This document shows, one piece after another, positions 8,212-16,577 of a DNA stretch of 43,454 nt. Source of the DNA: Chloroflexota bacterium (GTDB lineage: Bacteria > Chloroflexota > Anaerolineae > JAAEKA01); the NCBI GenBank assembly GCA_034717495.1, contig JAYELL010000026.1:1-43454 (forward strand). Direction: 5' to 3'. The position numbers and the translations under genes were made by a program. The notes under the pieces are model-generated. The model made no database searches. It was not told where the DNA came from and saw only the letters and a program-made list of their open reading frames with translations. Numbering within the stretch: the stretch's first letter is position 1; each line of letters begins with the position of its first letter.

Positions 8212-9027
8212 CTAGCCGCCGACAGGTACCACCATGATCTCAACGTTTTCGCTGGGATTGCCCCGCGTGATCACCGGCACGATGGTGTCGTTGATCATCA
8301 ACAGCTTGCCGTCAGCCGAGGTAATCCTGGCCGCCATGCCATAGCTATGGTTGGGCACGACGTCTGCCGGATCGTAGATAACCTCATAGGGCATGGGCAT
8401 CTGGCCCGGAATTGTGAAGGTCTCTTCGCCCAGAATGATGGCTGGTGCGTCGGCCCGGGAAATGTCCTGCAATTGCACCTGAACAATGGCGTCGTCGGGC
8501 AAGGCAATCCGCACCTGGTAGTTGACCCCACCGGTGACGCTGGCCTGCCCGTCGGTTCCCCGCGCAGCCTCCTCCATCTCTCCGACCGTGATCGTTTCGT
8601 CGGCAGCGACCCCATTGACCTCGACGGTGTACTCCCCAGGTTCCAGGCCGGCGGTGTCGATTACGATGGCGTCCGAATAGGGCGTCATCATCTGGCTGCA
8701 CATGAGATCGGCAGGCTGGCCCGCGACCAAAGATATCTCGATGGTGTTTTCCACAACCTCCTGCTGAGAGTCCCCGGTCTTGGTACATGAATTGGGATGA
8801 TCACCCTGGACGACAGCAACCTGCTCGCCATCCTCTTCTTCGATCGTGACGCTGCTGACGTTGGCGGGCGAGGTTTCGATCACACCCTCGGGTGGCGTAT
8901 CAGCAGAAGCATCAACTTCTGGCGCGCGCGTGTCCACCGGTTGGCCAACTATCGGTGGCGGCATGACGCAGCCCGCCAGGCCAAGCGCGAGGATCAATAG
9001 GACAGTTGTGAAGAATAATCGGTACAT
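8212..9027 (-). CDS. YbaY-type lipoprotein
   Basis: A 271-residue protein with a signal peptide and lipobox LAGC (Cys20). The N-terminal half, about 60-160, is unassigned and contains two Cys (SCTKTG, LMCSQMM). The C-terminal about 105 residues match the YbaY family: NYQVRIALPDDAIVQVQLQD, IPGQMPMPYEVIYDPADV, LLMINDTIVPVITRGNP. YbaY proteins are poorly understood envelope lipoproteins related to type III secretion pilotins. TAGGAGAG precedes the ATG. It is the first gene of a probable two-gene unit with the membrane protein at 7686-8207. Confidence 0.82.
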   Translation of the reverse strand: MYRLFFTTVLLILALGLAGCVMPPPIVGQPVDTRAPEVDASADTPPEGVIETSPANVSSVTIEEEDGEQVAVVQGDHPNSCTKTGDSQQEVVENTIEISLVAGQPADLMCSQMMTPYSDAIVIDTAGLEPGEYTVEVNGVAADETITVGEMEEAARGTDGQASVTGGVNYQVRIALPDDAIVQVQLQDISRADAPAIILGEETFTIPGQMPMPYEVIYDPADVVPNHSYGMAARITSADGKLLMINDTIVPVITRGNPSENVEIMVVPVGG

Positions 9028-9290
9028 GTTTCTCTCCTATGTTATTAGCAGTTTTTGCTGGCCGCCCGAGAAGGACTTCCCTGTTTCGGGCAGGCAACTG
9101 ATTGCACGGTCCGCTCAAATGAAATGTTCACACAAACCCGATCTTGCCATCGCAAAGTTGTTTCGTGACCTCGACCTCCGGAATCACCACCCCCATGCAA
9201 TCGGCGTTAGGCAACCCCTGCAACACCCAGGTAATGTCCTCCAGAGAAACTGGTTCTCGATATTCCAGACGGTCTGCGTAACACCAGTTC

Positions 9291-11729
9291 TTAATAGGGA
9301 CATTTCCAGGGCGGGTAGTTGTCAACACCCCCCTTCACCCGGAATTCGGGCTCACCACTGTAAATGTTGCCAACCGAATTGATCAACGTGCCGGCTACCC
9401 ACTGTTCCACGCGATAGGGATGGCCCACATTGCCGAAGGTTTCAAGATGAACCGCTAAACCGTCGATCCTGACATTTCCGGCCTTATCCATCGCACCCCA
9501 ACCACTGGGCTTCACATCCCGCCACTGGTTGTCGCCGATCAGTTGGTAGACCTTGATCCACGAGCTGGCTGGCGGCGGGGCGACACAGGTTACGATATTG
9601 CCTGCCGACGGGGTGATTTCATCCTTGATCTTCTCCCAGGTCAGGTTCGCCGACGCCAGCGCCGTGTCCTCGAAATACTCCATACGGATGTCGTGGTATC
9701 CCTCAAGTAACGATACATCGGTCACAAAACGGGTCCGGGACATCGGGTGCCACTGGTTGATGAGTCGCTGCCCATCGATCCAGAGTCGTACGCCGTCATC
9801 CGTTTCAGTGGTGAAGCGATAACGTCCCTGGGGCAAGAACATGCGCCGCGTCCAGCGGACTGAAAACTTGTCGTCGGAAATGGTCGGTGCAGGCGATCCC
9901 GAGCCCCAATCGAAATTCACGAAGTAATCCCGACGGTTCATTGTCGGTTTCCCACTGAGGCCGGTATTATTGAAATACTCGCCCAACCAGACAGTATCCT
10001 GGCCACCACCACCGCCTCCGCTGCCACCACCAGAGCCGCCATCCGAACCACCGGAGCTGCCGATTCGCCGCCACGTCAGTTTGGCAACCGCGTCGCCACC
10101 ATCCTCGAAGTATTCCATGCGGATATCATGGGGCCCCGGCGTTATGTTAATTTCCTTGGCGTAAGGGGTCAGCCCTTGAGTCTTCCAGCGATCGATCAGC
10201 AACTGATTGTCGATATAGAGTCGAACGCCATCGTCGGTTTCTGTACGAAACTCATAGGTGCCGCCATCGAGATCGATCGTCTGTGTCCACCGGGCAGAGA
10301 AGAAGCCGGTCGGAATCGCCGGGGCCGGCGACCCCTTGCCCCAATCGAAGTCGATCTCCGGATCGTCGCGGGTGATCACCGGTAAGCCCTCCAGATCGCG
10401 GTTGTCAAAATACTCACCCAGCCAGCCCTTGGGCTCAACCGGTACATACTCGTCGATCTTTTCCCAGGAGAATTTTGCCAGGGCCCGCCCAGTGGCCTCG
10501 AAGTACTCTACACGAACCTGATAGGTTTCCCTGTTGACGTCCAGATCGACGACTACCTCGGCAGCGCCAGTCTGCCAGCGATCGATGACCAGCCGGTTGC
10601 CGATATACACACGCGCCCCGTCATCAGTATTGACTCGAATCCGATACTTTCCCGTATCCAACGGCACACTGCCAGACCACCGGACCGAAAAATTGTCCGG
10701 TGGTACCTCCGGTGCCGGCGAACCGGTACCCCAGTCAAAATCGATGGCCGGGTCGATACGGGTGAGCACAGGTGGCCCCTGGAGATTGCGGTTGGCGAAA
10801 TACTCACCCAGCCAGGATACAGATGGCGTTGGTGGCGTTGGGCCAACGCCGATCTTCTTCCAGGTCAGTTTTGCGCTGGCTTCCCCACCCCCCTCGAAGT
10901 AATCCATGCGGAGTTGATGGACGCCAGAAGGAAGAGCAACCTTGGTTTTGCGCGGGGTCGCCGACTGGTGGCGCCAACGATCCAACAGCAACTGTCGATT
11001 TACGTAAAGCCGAACACCATCATCAGTCTCCGCAGTAAACTCATAGGTGCCACCGTCAAAATACCAGTCGCCGAGCCAACGAACGGAGAATTCGTCCTTG
11101 GGCATTCCTGGTGCCGGCGCCCCAGTTCCCCAATCGAAATCGATGGATGGATCCTGGCGCACCGCAACGGGAGATCCTGTCAGGTTGCGGTTGGCATAGT
11201 AGGACCCTTGCCATCCTGCATTTGGGGGCGGCGCGGGAAACTCCAGCTGTTCCCAGGTCACCTTTACCTCGGCGCGCTGCGTGGCCTCGAAGTATTCCAC
11301 CCTGAATGGATGCCACCCTTCGCCCAGAATGATCTCCGCGCTGTGGTCGGATGGCGAGGAGATGTGCCACTGATCGATGATCAGATTCCCGTCGACGTAG
11401 ACCCGAACCCCGTCATCCGCCCGGGCGGTGACACGATACGTCCCGTCGGTCAGATGAATGTCCCGGTTCCAGCGCACAGAGAAGTTATCTCCGGGAAACC
11501 CGACTGCAGGTGACCCATAGCCCCAGTCGAAATCAATCGCAGCGTCGTAGCGGACCAACGCGGGTGCCCCGGACAGGTATCGATTGGTGAAATACTCCCC
11601 TGACCAGGCGTCGTTGCGACTGCCACCCGCCTGAGCTTGGGTCAGCGCAGGAAAGACACCCAGAATCACCACAAAACACAACGCGACCAGCCCGACAATG
11701 GTTAGGGGTTTCTTCATCTGGCGCAACAT
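9291..11729 (-). CDS. Secreted protein with five tandem PA14 domains
   Basis: An 812-residue protein. A signal peptide (about residues 5-34, ending TQAQA) precedes five PA14 domains at about 42-160, 170-290, 300-420, 430-555 and 578-700. Each opens W.GEYF.NR.L.G.P, has DFDWG.GSPAP and the core DDGVR(L/V)Y(V/I)D, and ends with a M/VEYFE segment. A Gly/Ser-rich linker (GGSDGGSGGGSGGGGGG region) separates domains 4 and 5. The C-terminal ~100 residues (WIKVYQLIGDNQWRDV...) are unassigned and contain two Cys, one near the end. PA14 domains bind carbohydrate, so a surface glycan-binding role is likely. AAGGAAGG lies 7 nt before ATG 11729, favouring that start over Met5. The 298-bp gap up to 12027 holds nothing I can name. 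Confidence 0.9.
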   Translation of the reverse strand: MLRQMKKPLTIVGLVALCFVVILGVFPALTQAQAGGSRNDAWSGEYFTNRYLSGAPALVRYDAAIDFDWGYGSPAVGFPGDNFSVRWNRDIHLTDGTYRVTARADDGVRVYVDGNLIIDQWHISSPSDHSAEIILGEGWHPFRVEYFEATQRAEVKVTWEQLEFPAPPPNAGWQGSYYANRNLTGSPVAVRQDPSIDFDWGTGAPAPGMPKDEFSVRWLGDWYFDGGTYEFTAETDDGVRLYVNRQLLLDRWRHQSATPRKTKVALPSGVHQLRMDYFEGGGEASAKLTWKKIGVGPTPPTPSVSWLGEYFANRNLQGPPVLTRIDPAIDFDWGTGSPAPEVPPDNFSVRWSGSVPLDTGKYRIRVNTDDGARVYIGNRLVIDRWQTGAAEVVVDLDVNRETYQVRVEYFEATGRALAKFSWEKIDEYVPVEPKGWLGEYFDNRDLEGLPVITRDDPEIDFDWGKGSPAPAIPTGFFSARWTQTIDLDGGTYEFRTETDDGVRLYIDNQLLIDRWKTQGLTPYAKEINITPGPHDIRMEYFEDGGDAVAKLTWRRIGSSGGSDGGSGGGSGGGGGGQDTVWLGEYFNNTGLSGKPTMNRRDYFVNFDWGSGSPAPTISDDKFSVRWTRRMFLPQGRYRFTTETDDGVRLWIDGQRLINQWHPMSRTRFVTDVSLLEGYHDIRMEYFEDTALASANLTWEKIKDEITPSAGNIVTCVAPPPASSWIKVYQLIGDNQWRDVKPSGWGAMDKAGNVRIDGLAVHLETFGNVGHPYRVEQWVAGTLINSVGNIYSGEPEFRVKGGVDNYPPWKCPY

Positions 11730-12027
11730 GAGGTTCCTTCCTTCGAATCCTGTCCAATTGTTCCGAAAAGGCCTGTTTCACCTGCGGAATGCAAAGAGTT
11801 TGGGATACAACACCCGGTTGACCTGTCCTGACCGAAATCAGAAAGTGTTTCGACACCAGCTGCAAGCGATCCGGAAAGACTTTACCTTAGTCCGAATCAC
11901 CGCTTACATCCCTCACAAGAAAGAGGTGACTGCGCTCAGATGGCAGCTTCCGATGACAGACTCTCGTTGAGGCAAGCAATATCCTGCGGGGCACAATCCG
12001 CAGCGTGGGGGATGCACAACGGGCCGG

Positions 12028-13383
12028 CTAGAGGACACCCAGGATCAAGCCCGCCAACGAATAGTAGATGATCAGGCCTGAAACATCTACCACGGTTGAA
12101 ATCATCGGGCCGCTGATCACCGCCGGATCAATGCCAATTCGATCGGCCACAATGGGAACAATGGTCCCCACCGTAGTGGACCACATGACGACCAGAGGCA
12201 AGGTCAGTGCAACAGCAAGGGCAACCTGCCATCCTGCTTGCCAGAGGATCTGGGCCAGCACAAAACCCAGTATCCCCATCACCAGTCCAAGCAGCAGACC
12301 CACGGAAATCTCCCGCCGCCACGCGCGAAGCAGAGTGGAAAAACGAACCTCGCCCACTGTGATTGCCCGGATGATGGTAGCAATGGTCTGCGATCCAGCA
12401 TTTCCTCCCGTGCCGATGATAAGAGGCACAAAGGCTGCCAGCACCAGGTATTGACCCCAAACGACCTCAAATTTTTGGGTAACAAGGCCGGTCAGTGCGC
12501 CCGCTCCGAAGAGAAGCAGCAACCAACCGATCCTTTTTTTGAACACGCTGGTAGGTGAGACAGAAAAGTAGGGCTGCTCCAATGGCAACGAGCCACCAAA
12601 TCGCTGGAAGTCCTCGGTGGCTTCCTCTTCCAGCACATCCAGGACGTCGTCAACCGTCACAACGCCAAGCAGCCGATTGAATTGATCTACGACCGGCATA
12701 GCGGTGTAGTCGTACTTGGCCATCTCCTCGGCAAGCTCCTCCTGATCCGCTGTAGCCTGTACCGAGATGGCTGGGGACAGCATGAGATCTTCGACCTTTT
12801 CGTCCGGTTGCGCCAGTAACAAAGAGCGAATCGGCACCACCCCGATCAAACGATTTTCCTGATCGACGACATAGAGATACACCAGGGTCTCGACCTCATC
12901 CAGAGAATGCAGACGTTCGATCGCCTCTGCCGCTGTCCACTGCCGTCTCAGGGAAGCGATCTCGGTGGTCATCAGCCGGCCGGCCGTGCCCTCGTCGAAA
13001 CGCAGCAGCGTGCGGACGTCCTCGGCCTCCTCCGGCTCCATCAGGTCCAGCAACCGGTAGGAGACATCGTCCGGCAGCTCATCGAGAATCTCTGCCGCGT
13101 CATCCATGGGCAACTCATCCAGGATGTCCGCCAGGTGTTCGTCGTCGACTTCCCTGACCAGCTCAGTACGAATCAGGCTGCCTGTTTCGTCCAACACCTC
13201 GCTGGCTGTGACCAGGGGAAGCCGGCCAAAAACCACCACAGCTTCCCGGGAGGGCAGTTCGTCGAGCAGATCGGCAATGTCGGCGGGATGGCTGGTTGCC
13301 AGGAGCTGCTGCAGCTCACCCAACCGGTCTTGCTTTATCAGTTCATGAACTTCCTCGGCGCTGGGTATCACCGCGACAGGCAT
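12028..13383 (-). CDS. mgtE: MgtE-type magnesium transporter
   Basis: A 451-residue protein. An N-terminal MgtE helical domain with repeats such as HPADIADLLDELP and DILDELPMDDAAEILDELP spans about 25-125. Two CBS domains follow at about 130-255, ending VDDVLDVLEEEATED. A five-helix membrane domain from about 285 has the ion-pore motif PLIIGTGGNAGSQT. This is a Mg2+-gated channel of the inner membrane, where the cytoplasmic N and CBS domains sense Mg2+. Start 13383 has AAGGATAGG upstream; an in-frame ATG ten codons earlier is less well placed. It follows the LysM gene by 55 bp on the same strand. No Mg2+ riboswitch was recognised. Confidence 0.96.
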   Translation of the reverse strand: MPVAVIPSAEEVHELIKQDRLGELQQLLATSHPADIADLLDELPSREAVVVFGRLPLVTASEVLDETGSLIRTELVREVDDEHLADILDELPMDDAAEILDELPDDVSYRLLDLMEPEEAEDVRTLLRFDEGTAGRLMTTEIASLRRQWTAAEAIERLHSLDEVETLVYLYVVDQENRLIGVVPIRSLLLAQPDEKVEDLMLSPAISVQATADQEELAEEMAKYDYTAMPVVDQFNRLLGVVTVDDVLDVLEEEATEDFQRFGGSLPLEQPYFSVSPTSVFKKRIGWLLLLFGAGALTGLVTQKFEVVWGQYLVLAAFVPLIIGTGGNAGSQTIATIIRAITVGEVRFSTLLRAWRREISVGLLLGLVMGILGFVLAQILWQAGWQVALAVALTLPLVVMWSTTVGTIVPIVADRIGIDPAVISGPMISTVVDVSGLIIYYSLAGLILGVL

Positions 13384-13438
13384 GTTCCTATCCTTATGAT
13401 AGCGCGCGGCCACCGACTATCCAATGGACGCGTCGTGA

Positions 13439-14848
13439 TTACCACGTACAGTTGCCCTGGGTACCCGCGAGAGAGCTCTGGGGAGCCCACGACGGCGGGT
13501 TTCCCATACTGGCCTCGGGGTTGAACATATACCAGTAAACACCGTTGATCCGCGCACCGCGAAAGGCATCAAACAGGGCATTTGATCCGAACGAACCTGT
13601 CACAGGCCCATCCGGATAGGCGTATAGCGGCGCACCAGGCTGACCACTGATCCGGCACTCGCCAGGGTGGAAATCCTTGTAGGTTGGCCCCGGAGGTTGC
13701 CCCCCATACGTCACACCAACGGTCGTCGAAGCTGTCGTCTCTGGTGAATACGAACGAATCGTGCCCGGCGTGCCCGGCGCAGCGTTGACCGTGAGGCTGA
13801 CAGAATAAACGCCCCGTCCTCCGGTGCCAACGCTGGAGCCCTGCAATGTCGTCGCCTTCCTGAGCAATAGCTGGCCGTAGTTAGTCCATGCTTCCACCAC
13901 CACATTTCCCTCAACCAGACCACCCCCCTCGCCGCTGACTGTGAAGGTTGCCGGTAGCACGCTGCCCGGTCCAGGGCTGCTGATGGTCACGAAGGCCTGT
14001 GTGGGCTGCGAACCCCCGTAGGTCACTGAAACACGCGCGGGCGCCACTGGGGATCCTGGCGACGATGCCTGGATGTAGCCGGCCGTCGCGTTTGCGACGC
14101 TGACGGTAAGATTAATGGAGTAGGTGCCTCGCCCTCCGGTGCCCACATTCGAGCCCTGCAATGTGGTAGCCTGCTGCATCAACAGCTGACCCGTATTGGT
14201 CCATGCTTCCACCACCACATTGCCCTCGTACAAACCAGCGCCCTCGCCACTGACGGTGAAGGTCGCTGGCAGGGTGGCGCCGGGAACGGGATGCAGGATC
14301 GTAATGAATGCCGCCTGCGGCGTGGGGTGTGGCGTGGGATAGGGGGTCGGATAGACCGTCGGGTAAGGCGTCGGGTAGCCGAAACCAGGGATAACCAGTC
14401 GCTGCCCCGCGTAAATGAGATAAGGGTTCGCAATGCCGTTGGCCGATGCCATCTGGCCGACGGTCAGGCCAAAGCGGTTGGCAATCGAAAACATCGTATC
14501 GCCGGGCGCCACGAAATAGGTGTTGCCAACCACCGTGCCCTGGGCATGGTGACTGGGGCCCCTGTCGTAGACACCGCCCGATCCAGGGGGAGGTGAAGTA
14601 CCGCCGCAACGGTTCACCACGTGTAGCACGGTGCCCGATTTCAGTACCTCTGGATAGGGTCCAATGATCTGCCGGTTCTTGTAGTACACCTCCTGCCAGG
14701 ATGTACAGTACTGACGGGCAATACTGTAGACAGATTCCCCTGGCTGCACGACATGGCGCGTTCCATGCCCGGAATAGGCCATGGCAGATCCGCCTGGCAG
14801 CATGGCCAACAGCATGACGACGATGAGTGCAACGGCTAGTCGTTTCAT
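13439..14848 (-). CDS. Secreted LysM and Gmad2 domain protein
   Basis: A 469-residue protein. A signal peptide (about 1-25, ending SAMA) is followed by a LysM-like domain (HVVQPGESVYSIARQYCTSW), then a clear LysM (YFVAPGDTMFSIANRFGLTVGQM). A Tyr-Pro-Thr linker comes next, then two consecutive ~95-residue Gmad2 (Ig-like spore-germination) domains, each starting ITIL/ISSP.PG..LPATFTVSGEG. The last ~80 residues form a Trp/Cys-containing domain, possibly SH3-like. LysM binds peptidoglycan or other GlcNAc polymers, so it is likely a wall-associated protein. GGAGG lies 6 nt before ATG 14848. The two Gmad2 copies are nearly the same, evidence of tandem duplication. Confidence 0.9.
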   Translation of the reverse strand: MKRLAVALIVVMLLAMLPGGSAMAYSGHGTRHVVQPGESVYSIARQYCTSWQEVYYKNRQIIGPYPEVLKSGTVLHVVNRCGGTSPPPGSGGVYDRGPSHHAQGTVVGNTYFVAPGDTMFSIANRFGLTVGQMASANGIANPYLIYAGQRLVIPGFGYPTPYPTVYPTPYPTPHPTPQAAFITILHPVPGATLPATFTVSGEGAGLYEGNVVVEAWTNTGQLLMQQATTLQGSNVGTGGRGTYSINLTVSVANATAGYIQASSPGSPVAPARVSVTYGGSQPTQAFVTISSPGPGSVLPATFTVSGEGGGLVEGNVVVEAWTNYGQLLLRKATTLQGSSVGTGGRGVYSVSLTVNAAPGTPGTIRSYSPETTASTTVGVTYGGQPPGPTYKDFHPGECRISGQPGAPLYAYPDGPVTGSFGSNALFDAFRGARINGVYWYMFNPEASMGNPPSWAPQSSLAGTQGNCTW

Positions 14849-14933
14849 AGCTACCTCCACAGGACCATGTAAAAAGTAAGGAATGGGACGCGATTTCGAA
14901 ACGCCACCGGTTTGGCGATCAACACCGTCAACT

Positions 14934-14962
14934 ATTTTATCACCTGCCCATGATTCGGACAA
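14934..14962 (-). promoter_or_regulatory. Possible promoter of the LysM-mgtE pair
   Basis: On the minus strand, TTGTCC (14957-14962) and TAAAAT (14934-14939) are separated by 17 bp, in the gap just after the reductase gene ends. The -10 box is one base from consensus and the -35 box two. Motif match only. Confidence 0.4.
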
Positions 14963-14970
14963 TGTTTGCT

Positions 14971-15819
14971 CTAACCCCGCGACGTAGCCTCGCGTTTTCG
15001 CTCGTAGCCCAACAGCAGCTGTCCCAGGCCGTCGAACGCCTGGGGATCCAGGTAGATGCTGAAAAAGGACATATCGACGGCAGGCTGCAGCAGGTCACCT
15101 GCCACAATCGTCGCGAATGGATCTCCGCCCAGGATCCGGTTTGCCAGCGTGAGATACAGCCGATCCAGAACATCGCTCTCCAATAAGAGATGCAATACTT
15201 TGGGTCCCGATGCCGAGTAGACTGTTTGATAACCGAGCGCCCCCATGGCAGCGACCAACCCGGTACCGGTCACTTTCTTATCGCCGGCCACCACGACCTG
15301 GCCAGTTTGAGATTCTATTGCACTTACCCGATCCGGATCGACCTGGGAGCTGGTAAAGACCACGACCCGCCGGCCGCTTACAGTCAACTCAGCCGGAATC
15401 GGAAAATCCAGGCTGCCGCTGATGACCGCCAGATCGGGCTGGGGAGAGAGTCCTCGACCGGCGCGCCAGGCTGCCAGGTCCGCGAACCGCGGATCTTCGT
15501 GCACGCGCAGGATATCCTGGGCATTGCCCTGGGCGTAATCCCGCAGATACCGTCCGCTGCTGATGATGACATCTGCCTGCACGGCCAATTCCTGGAAGAG
15601 CCGCCAGTCGCGTGGGTTCGCTATCTGCTCCGGCACCACAAGCCCGGATCCTGTCGGTCCGGGGATGGCAATGCGGCCGTCAAGACTGGTCACAAAGTTG
15701 CTGTAAACGAATGGAGTCGTGTTCTCTTCGGCATATTGGCGTACATCGTGCGCCAGATATAGCCCCTCCAGCGAGTGTTCCCGTCCGCAGCCGGGAAAGA
15801 GTTCCAAAACAGGTTTCAT
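14971..15819 (-). CDS. RibD C-terminal domain (dihydrofolate-reductase-like) pyrimidine reductase family protein
   Basis: A 282-residue protein. The motif FVYSNFVTSLDGRIA near residue 35 is the NADPH-binding start of the RibD-C/HTP reductase fold. IISSGRYLRDY, a VVVFTSS strand and YSASGPKVLHLLLESDVLDRLYLTLANRILGG are further family motifs. RibD-C proteins reduce the ribosyl side chain in riboflavin synthesis; standalone members often have unknown substrates, and no rib gene is nearby. There is no deaminase domain. GGAGG 8 nt upstream supports start 15819 over an in-frame start seven codons earlier. Confidence 0.88.
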   Translation of the reverse strand: MKPVLELFPGCGREHSLEGLYLAHDVRQYAEENTTPFVYSNFVTSLDGRIAIPGPTGSGLVVPEQIANPRDWRLFQELAVQADVIISSGRYLRDYAQGNAQDILRVHEDPRFADLAAWRAGRGLSPQPDLAVISGSLDFPIPAELTVSGRRVVVFTSSQVDPDRVSAIESQTGQVVVAGDKKVTGTGLVAAMGALGYQTVYSASGPKVLHLLLESDVLDRLYLTLANRILGGDPFATIVAGDLLQPAVDMSFFSIYLDPQAFDGLGQLLLGYERKREATSRG

Positions 15820-15979
15820 GACGCCATCCTCCGATCCCAAGAGATCAAGCCAACGAACAACAGCATTATAGCAGCCACCGGCAGCTCACACAAGGCACTG
15901 AGCTTCCGCAATAGGGCCGCGCCCCTGCGATCTTAGCTCACAGTACGCCCGCTGGCGTGCGACTCTGCCAACTTTCCCC

Positions 15980-16008
15980 TTGACAAGCCATGGAACCGGT
16001 GTTATAAT
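15980..16008 (+). promoter_or_regulatory. Consensus sigma70 promoter of the thrS leader
   Basis: Perfect TTGACA (15980-15985) and perfect TATAAT (16003-16008) with an ideal 17-bp spacer. Transcription should begin near 16015, just before the T-box leader. Such a strong promoter fits regulation by termination downstream. Confidence 0.92.
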
Positions 16009-16034
16009 TTCAGCTACATTCGACATCGATTAAC

Positions 16035-16267
16035 GCGTTGATCGGGACGAGTAGACGAACGGTGAAGCGCCAGCAATTGGAGGCCACCGGCTGAGAGCCT
16101 CCATCGTCAAGCCCCGTCGAAAACCACCCGAGAGCGACTGGCGGAACGGCCCCGTGCCCAATATGCCAGCCCGGTTGGCCTCGTTAACGGCTTCCTGAGA
16201 TGGTACGGCCGTACCAAAGTTGGGTGGAACCGCGATGACCCCTCGCCCCAACAGCGAGGGGATTTTT
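16035..16267 (+). promoter_or_regulatory. Threonine T-box riboswitch
   Basis: The T-box core GGGTGGAACCGCG lies at 16222-16234, right before a terminator. In stem I, CGGG (16043-16046) pairs with CCCG (16127-16130) and GACG (16054-16057) with CGTC (16115-16118). These enclose the S-turn AGTA (16050-16053) opposite GAAAACCA (16119-16126). The specifier is therefore probably ACC at 16123-16125, a threonine codon followed by the usual purine, which fits thrS downstream. A 16-nt perfect palindrome TGGTACGGCCGTACCA (16201-16216) precedes the antiterminator. Uncharged tRNA-Thr should stabilise the antiterminator and permit transcription. Confidence 0.93.
16239..16267 (+). terminator. Regulated terminator of the T-box leader
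   Basis: CCCCTCGC (16239-16246) pairs perfectly with GCGAGGGG (16254-16261) around a 7-nt loop, followed by ATTTTT. It competes with the T-box antiterminator. The first ribosome binding site, AGGAG, lies just downstream. Confidence 0.93.
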
Positions 16268-16286
16268 GACTCCAGGAGCTTCTGTC

Positions 16287-16496
16287 ATGCCGCAGAAGAA
16301 TGATCGCATGAATGCTAAGATTCGTAACGCGCAGCTTTTCAAGGTACCCTACATGTTGGTGGTCGGCGACCGGGAAATGCAAGCCGGGACCCTATCTCTT
16401 TGCAAACGGGACGGCAGCCGTCAAAACAACATGGCGGTGGCCGAGTTCATCGAACTGGTGACAGAGCGCATCACCACTCGCTCAGGCAAGCTATGA
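16287..16496 (+). CDS. Orphan fragment of a ThrRS anticodon-binding domain
   Basis: A 69-residue product with an AGGAG ribosome site 8 nt before ATG 16287. Residues 4 to about 65 align with the last 64 residues (541-604) of the ThrRS encoded just downstream. NDRMNAK, PYMLV, GDRE and VAEF are identical, and about half of all positions match by hand count. It lacks the first ~40 residues of the anticodon-binding domain and all of the editing and catalytic domains. It is the first gene after the T-box. It may be the remnant of an older T-box-controlled thrS replaced in place, or a retained small protein. The divergence together with an intact frame and start signals argues against a very recent duplication. 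No function is assigned. Confidence 0.65.
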   Translation: MPQKNDRMNAKIRNAQLFKVPYMLVVGDREMQAGTLSLCKRDGSRQNNMAVAEFIELVTERITTRSGKL

Positions 16497-16577
16497 GTGC
16501 AATGCACCCCGGCGGTGTGTTGCACTTGGAAAACTGGTGGTATCCGTCGGATTCTATGTCAATCGGAGCAAGGTATC

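Noticed and set aside
9128-9328. 66-codon frame on the minus strand between the YbaY-type and PA14 genes
   Set aside because: No ribosome site or recognised family, and it overlaps the end of the PA14 gene. It could be a small gene, but I cannot support it.
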